A stretch of DNA of 19,621 nt, from positions 1-19,621 of the forward strand of contig CANHNT010000004.1 of NCBI GenBank assembly GCA_947461985.1. Direction: 5' to 3'. The notes under the pieces are model-generated. The model was given only the letters and a program-made list of their open reading frames with translations. It did no database searches and was not told the origin of the DNA. Of the stretch, positions 1-7,635 are shown piece after piece. The DNA comes from Bacteroidota bacterium. Its GTDB lineage: Bacteria; Bacteroidota; Bacteroidia; Chitinophagales; Chitinophagaceae. Numbering within the stretch: position 1 is the first letter of the stretch; each line of letters starts with the position of its first letter. A program made the translations under genes and the position numbers.

Positions 1-22
1 ATAAACTTAATCAAAAAAATAA

Positions 23-1159
23 ATGAACACTAAAAAGACAAATGACTGGATATTCAAACTTCTTTTTATGTTTAGTTTGATTTCTTATAATACAACCTTT
101 GCTCAAACGGAATTCTTCCATTCCAAAATTCTTTATTCCGAAAAACAATTAGACAAATTCTATTCTTCTATGAGTATGGATAGCACTCAAATTTATTTTA
201 ATGCCAATGATTATAAACTATATGCCTTCAACAAGAAAACAGATAGTATAAATTGGTCCTACTATATAGCTAATAAAACTAATGAAACTCCAAAATTGTA
301 TAAAAATAGTATCATTGTTACACACCATTTTGATGAATACAATCACAAAAGTATTCAGATAAATTCAAAAACAGGAGACCCGATTCAAACCTTAAAAATA
401 AATGAAATTTACAACGAACCATTTTTTAAAAATGATATCATGTATTGCAACTCTATTTCACCCGAAATTGGAGGTGCTGTTTTAGCGTATGATTTGAAAA
501 AAAATGATATTGTTTGGAAACAATTTGTTGCACACGGCGTAATGAGACAAGTATATTTTAAAAAAGATGAAATTATGGCTAATGCCGAAGAAAACAACTG
601 GTTTAAAATTGGTTATGACGGAGTTTTAAAAGATACTATTTGCAAAAACAAAGCGTCAATTTTTGTTGAAAACATAAAGTGTGTAGAGAACTTTGAAATT
701 TTGACAGCTGATTACAAAATCATTTCCGAACCTTTTCTTTCTAAAAACTTAGGAAAATATGATAATTTGGTTTTTAAGTCAAATGAAAAAGTAACAGCCC
801 TGTTAGGAAATGAAAATCTTTTAATTTTAGGGGCAAATAAAAAAGTAGTACACACGGCAAACCTAAATAAGCTATTGCTTGCTTTAGATTTTGGGAAGAA
901 CGATTATAAGACTATCTTGAAAATTGAAAATTCAACGGTTTGGTTTTTTTATGAAAATCTTTTGATTTCCTTTGATTATAAAAATCCGGAAAATCGTCAA
1001 GTATATGATTTAGCAAAATGGAACGCTCATCAAATACTATTAGAACCAGATGATTCTATTGCTTGGCTTATTTCAAAAAACGACGGACAATTGTATGGCT
1101 TAAATCTTATTTATTTAAAAAAAGAACAGGATGCTCAAAAAAATATCAATAAGAAATAA
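23..1159 (+). CDS. Secreted PQQ-like beta-propeller protein
   Basis: The 378-residue product starts with a Sec signal peptide (hydrophobic core about residues 10-25, likely cleavage after TTFAQ at 28). The body is beta-rich, with repeats resembling PQQ-binding-like propeller blades: LYAFNKKTDSINW near 66-78 and VLAYDLKKNDIVW near 153-165. In that family the pattern is 'x-L-x-A-x-D-xx-T-G-xx-x-W'. Other blades are diverged. I see no catalytic motif, lipobox or T9SS sorting domain, so a periplasmic or outer-membrane-associated binding or scaffold role is inference. The ATG lies only 22 bases into the window, so its promoter is mostly outside. It is followed after 42 bases by a same-strand run of exported proteins (1202-4886) and could be their first gene. 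The exact ligand is unknown. Confidence 0.6.
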   Translation: MNTKKTNDWIFKLLFMFSLISYNTTFAQTEFFHSKILYSEKQLDKFYSSMSMDSTQIYFNANDYKLYAFNKKTDSINWSYYIANKTNETPKLYKNSIIVTHHFDEYNHKSIQINSKTGDPIQTLKINEIYNEPFFKNDIMYCNSISPEIGGAVLAYDLKKNDIVWKQFVAHGVMRQVYFKKDEIMANAEENNWFKIGYDGVLKDTICKNKASIFVENIKCVENFEILTADYKIISEPFLSKNLGKYDNLVFKSNEKVTALLGNENLLILGANKKVVHTANLNKLLLALDFGKNDYKTILKIENSTVWFFYENLLISFDYKNPENRQVYDLAKWNAHQILLEPDDSIAWLISKNDGQLYGLNLIYLKKEQDAQKNINKK

Positions 1160-1201
1160 AATGAAATCAATAATTAATACTAAACTTTAAAACTAAACAT
1201 T

Positions 1202-2293
1202 ATGAAAATACTAACAATAATTTTCCTTTTAATGGCAGCAACAATTGGAGTAAATGCTCAAAAAACATTTATTTCAAAAGCGGAAGCTTTAGAGTTTTTG
1301 AAAGAAACACTGGCAGCCAATTTTGTAAAAACCGGCGTAATTGGTAAAGAAGACGGCAAAAAGTTTAATGATTACAACTGGTATTATGACTATAAACTGA
1401 CTGACGAATCTTTAATTATTTTCCGAAAATCAAATGATGAGCCGTTTGATTTTTCGCAAAAAAAAGATCCTGCGACACAAATGAAATTTGAAGACCTAAG
1501 TTATGTAGGTGCCGCAAAGAAATCAAAAAAATTTAAAAACACACCTAGTTTGATTTTTTGGTGCAATAAGGGCGATGGTTTTAAAAACCGTAATATAGGA
1601 GTCCAAGATCAACAGACTATCGATATGTATGTTCATTATTTGGTTAATATTCCATTTAACAATTCAAACGAAAATGAAATTACCATTTCTGTAAATAATG
1701 CTATTAATGCTATTGTAAAAGAGAATGAGAAGGTTGCAATAGAAAATAAAACGGTTACAGCAGAAAAAAAGAACATTAATGCAGAAATTGAGTTGAAACA
1801 AAAAAAGGTTCTTATTAAGCAGAACGCTACCGAATATAGCTCTTTACCAAATTATAAAGTTTATACAGAAGATGGATTGCAAAACTCTTTACCTGATTAT
1901 ATCGAGAAAAACAGACACTTTAAAGATAAACCCACTCTTGTCATGACTTGGGGGTATTGGTGTAACCCATGTATAAAAAAAATTGATGAAATACTAAAAG
2001 CTGACCTAGCCAAAAAGTATAATATCTTTCTTATTAACCGAGATCTTGGAAGTCAACTAAGCACTGAAGTTTTTAAATTGAAATGGTCCAAAAATTCACA
2101 GAGCTATACTGCAGATGCCATAGTATTATTTGACCGTAATGGTGAATTTGCTCCAATGGACAACAACTCGGCACCAGTTTTTATATGGCTTGATAAAAAT
2201 TTAAAAATGGTTGGTATATATAAGAGTTATGCCATTAGTACTGCATTAATTGGTGAAACTCTGCTTGAAGTTGAGCAAAACACAAAAAACTAA
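1202..2293 (+). CDS. Secreted thioredoxin-fold protein with WCNPC site
   Basis: The 363-residue product has a signal peptide (residues 1-20, ending VNAQ). Residues 21-160 form a domain I do not recognise. Residues about 165-207 are rich in Lys, Glu, Asn and Ala and look like a coiled-coil linker. Residues about 215-355 look like a thioredoxin/TlpA fold: a hydrophobic strand (TLVMTW), then WCNPC at 253-257 (Cys254, Cys257), and later SAPVFIW, which fits the cis-Pro strand. In known families WCxxC at this place gives thiol-disulfide exchange; here a periplasmic reductase or oxidase role is inference. The next gene starts 5 bases downstream, so the two are probably co-transcribed. The signal-peptide DNA closely resembles that of the gene at 4029 although the mature proteins do not. 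Confidence 0.75.
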   Translation: MKILTIIFLLMAATIGVNAQKTFISKAEALEFLKETLAANFVKTGVIGKEDGKKFNDYNWYYDYKLTDESLIIFRKSNDEPFDFSQKKDPATQMKFEDLSYVGAAKKSKKFKNTPSLIFWCNKGDGFKNRNIGVQDQQTIDMYVHYLVNIPFNNSNENEITISVNNAINAIVKENEKVAIENKTVTAEKKNINAEIELKQKKVLIKQNATEYSSLPNYKVYTEDGLQNSLPDYIEKNRHFKDKPTLVMTWGYWCNPCIKKIDEILKADLAKKYNIFLINRDLGSQLSTEVFKLKWSKNSQSYTADAIVLFDRNGEFAPMDNNSAPVFIWLDKNLKMVGIYKSYAISTALIGETLLEVEQNTKN

Positions 2294-2298
2294 ATATT

Positions 2299-3999
2299 AT
2301 GAAAACCAAATTGAAAATTGTATTTGTTGCACTCTTTTGCAGTATACAAATCAATGCCCAAACAAAACAAGAAGTATTCTCCAGCATTCAAAAATTAGTA
2401 GACAAAACTACAGGCGAAAAAATTAAGGCAGGTGATGTGTTTGCAAAAAAAGACGAAAGAGATAAGATAGGAAAACAAGTTTTTACAGAAAAAGAAGTAA
2501 CCGTAAACACAATACCTAAAGGTAAAAGTAAATATGAATGGATTAGTCGTACAACCGAAATTATGTGGAATGAATTTTTAGATTATTTAATCTATACAGA
2601 ATTTAAAAACTCCAATCTTCAGATTGTAGAACTTAATTTCAAAAAAAATTTAAAGAACGAACATTTTACTAGCGATGATATTAGCGGCTCTTCAGGAAAC
2701 AAATTTTATAGTAAATTCAAATTTTATATTTTAACTAGTGATAAGAAGGAACTGGAACAACTGCTCAAACGTCTTTATGAATTAAAAGAAAAGAAACTAG
2801 TTTCATCATTTAATAAGGAAATTGAAAAATTCAACAAACAACAAACAATTACTTGGTTAAAAGATAAGTTATCTAATACTATTGCAGGTGAAGATTATAC
2901 CACGAGTTTGAAACTTATTAGTATTGATGATTGTAATTTGGTCTATGAGTATACCAATTTAGTTGGAAGAAAATACCAGGAAACCATACCCACATCAATC
3001 GAATCTATTGATCAATACAATAGGTTTACTTACGGCAAAAAAAGTTGTATTTCTAAATCATTTGCTTTTGGTATTATACAGAAAGAAGATGAAATAACAT
3101 ATAAAGATTTTTCATTTCTAAAAATTAATTCTAAAGATGAATATCTCATTTCAAATATTGAGTGTGCAATAAAACACTTAGCCGATTTTTGCAATGGTAC
3201 ATTAACTAATATAAGCGCCACAATTAATACCGAGGAAAATAAAGTTGCAGCAACTCAAGAAATTACTAAAGAACAAAAAGAATACTATGATAATGGGAAA
3301 TTAAAATCCATTGGTAAATTTACCAATGGAAAAGCAAATGGTGAATGGAAGAATTATTACGAAAATGGACAACTAAAACAAATTGGGAATCTTATTGGTG
3401 GCAAAGTAACTGGTGAATGTAAAAACTATCACGAAAATGGACAGTTAAGTCAAATTGGAAATTTTATTGATGGTATAAGCACTGGAGAATGGAAGTTCTA
3501 TAACAAAAATGGAGAATTAATAGCGAAGAAATTGTATGATGTGAATGGAAAGGAAATTGAAAATACAAATGAAACTAAAGAAACAAAATATGATTTTTCA
3601 TTGATTGATGTAGATGATTATGATTTTTTAGATATTGTTCTCCCAGAATTACAAAAAGGGTTTGACCTTTTAGAAAAGAAAGAATTTAAAAATGCAATCA
3701 TAGAATTTGATACCTATATCAAAAAAAATCCGCATAAAACAGGGACAAAATGTAATTGTGATGCTTTCTTTTATAGAGGGAAATCTAAATATTTTTCAGG
3801 TAATTTTAAAGAAGCAATTGATGATTTAAATGTGATTGTCGAGTCAAGTTTAGGCAATCCTAAACTTCAAGAAGGGCTTTTTTACAGAGGTTTATCCAAA
3901 ATAAATCTAAAACAAATGGATGCAGGCTGTTTGGATTTATATAAAGCAAAAGAAAAATTTCCTGGAACAGAAGTGGAAATTGAAAAATATTGTAAGTAA
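2299..3999 (+). CDS. Secreted MORN-variant and TPR repeat protein
   Basis: The 566-residue product has a signal peptide (1-21, ending INAQ). Residues about 22-320 are an unrecognised charged region. Residues 327-398 are three exact 24-residue repeats of the type K-x-Y-x-x-N-G-x-L-x-x-I-G with a following G-E-W or G-E-C, then a fourth partial unit. This is the MORN-variant pattern that databases often label YwqK-family antitoxin; in Bacteroidota such repeats are common in envelope proteins and the antitoxin label should not be taken literally. Residues about 445-566 form about three tetratricopeptide-like helical pairs, including FYRGKSKYFSGNFKEAI and LFYRGLSKINLKQMDAG. Both modules are protein-binding scaffolds. 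It lies 5 bases after the thioredoxin-fold gene, so the products may act together (inference). Confidence 0.75.
   Translation: MKTKLKIVFVALFCSIQINAQTKQEVFSSIQKLVDKTTGEKIKAGDVFAKKDERDKIGKQVFTEKEVTVNTIPKGKSKYEWISRTTEIMWNEFLDYLIYTEFKNSNLQIVELNFKKNLKNEHFTSDDISGSSGNKFYSKFKFYILTSDKKELEQLLKRLYELKEKKLVSSFNKEIEKFNKQQTITWLKDKLSNTIAGEDYTTSLKLISIDDCNLVYEYTNLVGRKYQETIPTSIESIDQYNRFTYGKKSCISKSFAFGIIQKEDEITYKDFSFLKINSKDEYLISNIECAIKHLADFCNGTLTNISATINTEENKVAATQEITKEQKEYYDNGKLKSIGKFTNGKANGEWKNYYENGQLKQIGNLIGGKVTGECKNYHENGQLSQIGNFIDGISTGEWKFYNKNGELIAKKLYDVNGKEIENTNETKETKYDFSLIDVDDYDFLDIVLPELQKGFDLLEKKEFKNAIIEFDTYIKKNPHKTGTKCNCDAFFYRGKSKYFSGNFKEAIDDLNVIVESSLGNPKLQEGLFYRGLSKINLKQMDAGCLDLYKAKEKFPGTEVEIEKYCK
3277..3492 (+). 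repeat. Three 72-bp tandem repeats encoding MORN-variant units
   Basis: Three in-phase units of exactly 72 bp start at 3277, 3349 and 3421. Each encodes 24 residues with the core Y-x-x-N-G-(K/Q)-L. Units two and three are the most alike (ENGQLxQIGN in both), which suggests a recent duplication. A fourth, shortened unit follows from 3493. Confidence 0.85.
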
Positions 4000-4028
4000 T
4001 TATTAACTAAATATAATAAATTAAAGTA

Positions 4029-4886
4029 ATGAAAAAAACAATCATAATTTGCCTTTTAATGGCAGTAACATTTACAGTAAATGCTCAATGGGATTATTCT
4101 GATGATAATAAATATCTAGCACTTTTTGAAGTTGCTAATATAGATGATATAAAACCAAAAATGACTCAACTTGGTTTCACCATTGTAAGTGAAAAATCAA
4201 TTGAATCACAAGATAAACTTTTGTTTAAAAATAGTGAAGAGAAGAAAATTGTTTTTATTTATGAAAACAAAATAATTAAAAGTATTGGAGTTAACATCAA
4301 CATTGTGGATGCTGAATCTATGAGTAAAAGCCTTATAGATAAAGGATATAAAAAAGAAAAAGAGGAAGCCAAAATAACATATACTAAACCTAAGCGTCCT
4401 TATAAATTTGTTTTTAAAGAAAATGGCTTCTTTGAAAGACTATTAGTAATAAGTATTGACAGATCAGTTATTACAGAAATAGTAAATATGGATAATATGC
4501 CCCCTATTCAAATGTTTTTAGACAAAATAGCAGGAAAAGAATTTGCTTATATTGCAGGACTTGAGAAACATATTTCTCAATTACTCACCAATAATTCATT
4601 TACTGGAATTTGCATATACTCATCCAGTGGAAAAACCAACAAAGAGGAAGTAAAAAAAATAGATTGGAAATATTTTAACCATGTAGAAACTTACACATTA
4701 AAAAACGAAGAAAAAGTTATCATTTGTAAATTTTATTTTGATATAAATTTAAATCAAAAATCTTTTTCAAATAATGTAGAATTTGGGAACTATGATAAAT
4801 ATAATTATTTTCATTGTTTTGTTTTAGCAAAAGACAAAGATGCACTCTTAAAAGTTGTAAAAGATTGGGAGAATTCAAGAAACTAA
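4029..4886 (+). CDS. Secreted protein of unknown function
   Basis: The 285-residue product has a clear signal peptide (residues 1-20, MKKTIIICLL then MAVTFTVNAQ). I do not recognise the mature protein. It is lysine-rich with alternating short strands and helices, has no Cys-pair motif, no T9SS domain and no transmembrane segment after the signal. It starts 29 bases after the MORN/TPR gene on the same strand and is probably in the same operon. The first 60 bases match the first 60 bases of the gene at 1202 at about 50 positions, while the mature proteins look unrelated. It is probably periplasmic. Confidence 0.7.
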   Translation: MKKTIIICLLMAVTFTVNAQWDYSDDNKYLALFEVANIDDIKPKMTQLGFTIVSEKSIESQDKLLFKNSEEKKIVFIYENKIIKSIGVNINIVDAESMSKSLIDKGYKKEKEEAKITYTKPKRPYKFVFKENGFFERLLVISIDRSVITEIVNMDNMPPIQMFLDKIAGKEFAYIAGLEKHISQLLTNNSFTGICIYSSSGKTNKEEVKKIDWKYFNHVETYTLKNEEKVIICKFYFDINLNQKSFSNNVEFGNYDKYNYFHCFVLAKDKDALLKVVKDWENSRN

Positions 4887-4896
4887 ATATTAAAAT

Positions 4897-5145
4897 ATGG
4901 AAAATCCATTCCTCAATATACTCCTTTTACAAGCACTCACTTCCTACGCTCAAAAAGCCCCTTGCTACTGCCCAAGACCAAGTGATGGTAAATTTGAAAA
5001 TATATTTACTCTGGTTGGGAATCAGGACTTGGCTTACAGAAAACAATTCAGAGAAATGGCTTGTGTAGATCTTAATTAGGATTCCCGAGAAACCATAAAG
5101 AAAAAAGTAAATTATATGTGGGAGAAATACTATTTTGAAATATAA
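4897..5145 (+). pseudogene. Small secreted-protein gene broken by one in-frame TAG
   Basis: From ATG 4897 the frame encodes a hydrophobic signal-like start (NILLLQALTSYAQ) and then a Cys-containing stretch (APCYCPRP). It reaches TAG at 5077-5079 after 60 codons. The same frame then continues for 21 sense codons (DSRETIKKKVNYMWEKYYFE and one more) to TAA at 5143-5145, directly abutting the ATG of the next gene at 5146. The continuation has ordinary composition and the perfect junction with the next gene suggests that the original gene was 82 codons long and acquired one nonsense mutation (for example from AAG, GAG or CAG). It lies 10 bases after the preceding gene. Alternatives are a real 60-residue product or stop readthrough. 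Function unknown. Confidence 0.55.
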
Positions 5146-5586
5146 ATGAACAAACAAAATCGTTTTCAAGACGAAAATTTAAACCTTTCCAATTTCTATA
5201 AGGAAGTTTGGGTAGTTTGCCCATCTTGCGCTAATAAAGCCATCGCCAGAGTAAATTTTGAAAATAATACTGCTCGTTTACTTTGTTTAAGTTGTGGATA
5301 TAATAAAGAAACTTCAACTGCGATAGTAAAAAACGGCACAATTAAAACAGCGGCAAACTTCTATTTTCAAGCGGTACTATGGTTAAAAATACCTTTCAAG
5401 AATGAAGTTTTCTGGGCGTACAATGACAAACATTTGATGTATTTAGAAAAGTACATTTCAGCAACTTTACGGGAACATAAAGACCGAACAAATTTTACTT
5501 TATTAGAAAAACTACCCAAATTTTACCACGAAGCAAAAAACAGAGAAGGTTTATTGAAAATCATTGCAAAATTGAAAATATTATAA
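5146..5586 (+). CDS. Zinc-ribbon protein of unknown role
   Basis: The 146-residue product has no signal peptide and should be cytoplasmic. Two CxxC knuckles, CPSC (Cys25, Cys28) and CLSC (Cys47, Cys50), 18 residues apart, form a zinc ribbon. The C-terminal half (about 70-146) is helical, with LWLKIPF, then YNDKHLMYLEKYISATLRE, and ends in LEKLPKFYHEAKNREGLLKIIAKL. From memory this arrangement matches a widespread bacterial family of small zinc-ribbon proteins without an assigned function; I cannot confirm this without a search. It starts on the base after the TAA of the broken gene upstream. It differs from its exported neighbours in being intracellular. A nucleic-acid-binding role is plausible for the fold but is inference. 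Confidence 0.7.
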   Translation: MNKQNRFQDENLNLSNFYKEVWVVCPSCANKAIARVNFENNTARLLCLSCGYNKETSTAIVKNGTIKTAANFYFQAVLWLKIPFKNEVFWAYNDKHLMYLEKYISATLREHKDRTNFTLLEKLPKFYHEAKNREGLLKIIAKLKIL

Positions 5587-5741
5587 TTAATGACAAATAG
5601 CACAAACCATTGTTATAAAATGATTGTAACCTACGACAGACAAGAACGCGAGCCATCAAATCAAACATTGAAAAAACCAAACAAATTAGTAGGTTTTCAC
5701 TAAATAATTTTTATCGAATAAGACACCCGATTTCACAATGG

Positions 5742-5757
5742 CTAAAACTTGTTTTAG
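5742..5757. repeat. 16-bp palindrome CTAAAACTTGTTTTAG
   Basis: Two 7-bp arms, CTAAAAC and GTTTTAG, are perfect inverse complements separated by TT. No poly-T tract follows, so it is not an intrinsic terminator. It may be a protein-binding site, a hairpin, or part of a larger structured element with the palindrome 48 bp downstream. Confidence 0.6.
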
Positions 5758-5805
5758 GAGCTTGTTACAAACAGCAATGGTGCCAGTTTTTTATTCTTAC
5801 CAGCT

Positions 5806-5829
5806 CTACGAAGGATATTTTCTTCGTAG
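5806..5829. repeat. Perfect 8-bp inverted repeat, 8-base loop
   Basis: CTACGAAG (5806-5813) and CTTCGTAG (5822-5829) pair exactly around GATATTTT. There is no T-run on either side, so a terminator is unlikely. Confidence 0.65.
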
Positions 5830-6056
5830 GTTCCATATTCTTAAAAGCCTTTTGCCTTTTGTGCTTTCGTTAAGAAAGGTCAATCAAATATTTCTCGACA
5901 TCCCAGAAATAGGTTGCATGAATACATGCCGTTTTTATTACGCTTCTTTTGTTAGATTTTATTTGCTAGATTTGTGTAATACAAACGGAAGTTTTTTTAC
6001 AGAATGACGTTAGGAGGACTGCTTGTTAAAGTATACATAACAAAATTAATTAAGAA

Positions 6057-6530
6057 ATGAAGAACATAATTTTGCTGATTATATTTAGTTTCACTATAAC
6101 AGCAGTAAAAGCACAACAAACAACTGCTACAGCAGGTGGAGATGCTTCAGGAAGCGGAGGCTCATTTTCATATAGTATAGGACAAGTTGTGTACACCTAC
6201 ATTTACAGTTCAGATGTAACAGTAGCTCAAGGGGTTCAACAACCTTATGAAATCTCAACAATATTAGATTTTGATACCTACGAGATAAATCTTATGATAA
6301 ATACATATCCGAACCCCACTAAAGATTATTTAGTGCTAAATTTAAATACTGTAGATTTTTCAAATCTATTTTTTGAACTTTATGATTTAAATGGCAGGTT
6401 AATTAAAAGAAGAAATATTGCTAGTTCAACAGAAACAATCGATATGGAATATTTACCAAATGCCCATTATTTGTTAAAAATAAACAACAAGAACAAAGAA
6501 ATAAAAACATTTAAGATTATTAAAAATTAA
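6057..6530 (+). CDS. Small T9SS-secreted protein
   Basis: The 157-residue product has a signal peptide (1-20, ending VKAQ). A short Gly/Ser-rich beta segment follows (about 21-68, including GGDASGSGGSFSYSIGQVVY and VAQGVQQPYEIS), a pattern I recognise from many Bacteroidota surface proteins. Residues about 78-157 are a T9SS type A C-terminal sorting domain: YPNPTKDYL at 84-92, FELYDLNGRLIKR, the aligned hydrophobic strand YLPNAHYLLKI, and the final KTFKIIKN. T9SS cargoes cross the outer membrane and are often anchored there. Apart from the N-terminal segment there is no effector domain, so the protein is little more than export signals. The next gene starts 5 bases downstream. Confidence 0.85.
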   Translation: MKNIILLIIFSFTITAVKAQQTTATAGGDASGSGGSFSYSIGQVVYTYIYSSDVTVAQGVQQPYEISTILDFDTYEINLMINTYPNPTKDYLVLNLNTVDFSNLFFELYDLNGRLIKRRNIASSTETIDMEYLPNAHYLLKINNKNKEIKTFKIIKN

Positions 6531-6535
6531 GAAAA

Positions 6536-7399
6536 ATGAAAAATACTTTTTTACTCATATTATTGTTATTATCTGAAAACATTTGGGCTCAAGCTCCACA
6601 AAAAATGACATATCAAGCTGTAATTCGAAATAGCAGCAATGCACTCATTTTATCGTCTCCTATTGGGATTAAAGTAAGTGTATTACAAGGCAGTGCAAAT
6701 GGAACAGTAACCTACAGCGAAACCCAAATGCAAAACACCAACATCAACGGTTTAGTAAGCTTAGAAATTGGTATGGGAACTCCCGTATTTGGAACTTTCT
6801 CGAACATTAATTGGGCAAATGGACCCTATTTTATTCAAACAGAAGTTGACCCTAGCGGAGGTTCAAATTATTCTGTACTAGGTGTTACAGAATTGATTAG
6901 CGTTCCTTATGCATTGTACAGTGCAAACGCGCAAGTAAGTGGTTTTACTCACTATATTGGAGAAACATTTAATGGAGGAGTCATTTATTATTTATACAAA
7001 GGGAGTGATGGTTTAGAACATGGCCTTATTGTTTCACCTACAGAAAGCGTAGCTAAATGGCAAACAACTGCTACATTAGTGAATGCTAACCGCAGCTGGG
7101 ATGGTGCTTATAATACGACTTTAATGACAGGAAGCCCTGCTGCAAATTACATTGCAACGCTCGGTCCAAATTGGTATTTGCCAAGTATTGATGAGTTGAT
7201 TCTATTACACCATAGCCGTTTTGAAGTAAATAAGGCCTTGTTTATAAATAATCAAACTTTATTATCATTGTCTGTATACTATTGGAGTAGCACAGAATAT
7301 TTGGCTTCTGATGCTTTTGGTTACGATTTCATGACAGGTTATGCCACTCCCAATATGAAGACAGCAAATTATGGTGTTCGTGGTGTAAAATCCTTTTAA
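6536..7399 (+). CDS. Secreted Lcl/DUF1566-like protein
   Basis: The 287-residue product has a signal peptide (1-19, ending IWAQ). Residues 20-130 are the N-terminal module common to Bacteroidota surface proteins: MTYQAVIRNSSNALI, then VSLEIGMGTPVFGTF, ending in SVPYALYSA. Residues about 140-287 resemble the Lcl C-terminal/DUF1566 domain: GGVIYYL, WYLPSIDEL (213-221), YWSSTE (249-254) and terminal VRGVKSF. In other bacteria the Lcl domain occurs in adhesins and collagen-like surface proteins. There is no T9SS sorting domain, so its route across the outer membrane is unclear. It lies 5 bases after the T9SS gene, so the two are almost certainly one transcript. Confidence 0.8.
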   Translation: MKNTFLLILLLLSENIWAQAPQKMTYQAVIRNSSNALILSSPIGIKVSVLQGSANGTVTYSETQMQNTNINGLVSLEIGMGTPVFGTFSNINWANGPYFIQTEVDPSGGSNYSVLGVTELISVPYALYSANAQVSGFTHYIGETFNGGVIYYLYKGSDGLEHGLIVSPTESVAKWQTTATLVNANRSWDGAYNTTLMTGSPAANYIATLGPNWYLPSIDELILLHHSRFEVNKALFINNQTLLSLSVYYWSSTEYLASDAFGYDFMTGYATPNMKTANYGVRGVKSF

Positions 7400-7609
7400 T
7401 TCGAATACTCTTATATAAAATAATAACAACTATAAATATAATTTTTACTATTTAAATCGAACCACTCATATTTCCCTTAATAAATTGGTGCTTAGGGATT
7501 TGTATCAATTTCAGTAGTGGCATACCGTTTCGTTTACGAAGTCTGCTTATAAGTTTACATAAAAAGATGTAAAAAATCAGAAAAAAAACGACTTCAAATC
7601 ATTTTATTG

Positions 7610-7617
7610 TAAGTTTG
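7610..7617 (+). promoter_or_regulatory. Bacteroidota -7 box TAAGTTTG
   Basis: This is an exact match to TAnnTTTG, 18 bases before the ATG at 7636. No TTG is present at the usual -33 spacing, so confidence is moderate. It would drive the TPR lipoprotein and rpe together. Confidence 0.45.
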
Positions 7618-7635
7618 CTTAAATTTATTTTTTGA

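Larger units (their letters stand above)
5587..6056. other. 470-bp stretch without a convincing gene
   Basis: No open frame here has a recognisable product on either strand. A 37-codon frame (5590-5703) and an 89-codon frame (5738-6007) exist but have no domain, signal or helpful start context. The stretch holds two perfect palindromes (5742-5757 and 5806-5829). A TAGATTTG at 5967-5974 fits the -7 consensus TAnnTTTG and could serve the gene at 6057 with a leader of about 75 bases. Composition is less purine-rich on this strand than in flanking genes, which suggests relic or structural DNA. Confidence 0.5.

Noticed and set aside
3277..3540. Antitoxin of a toxin-antitoxin pair (YwqK label)
   Set aside because: The repeats are MORN-variant units within a secreted TPR protein, with no candidate toxin alongside.
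4814..5068. 84-codon frame overlapping the end of the unknown secreted-protein gene
   Set aside because: It is out of frame with the real gene and with the broken small gene, both of which have better coding character.
5590..5703. 37-codon frame just after the zinc-ribbon gene
   Set aside because: Too short to judge, no motif, and no supporting context apart from closeness to the preceding gene.
5738..6007. 89-codon open frame on the plus strand
   Set aside because: No recognisable domain or signal peptide, unusual Phe/Tyr/Leu-rich composition, and it spans two palindromes. It is more likely a chance frame in non-coding DNA.
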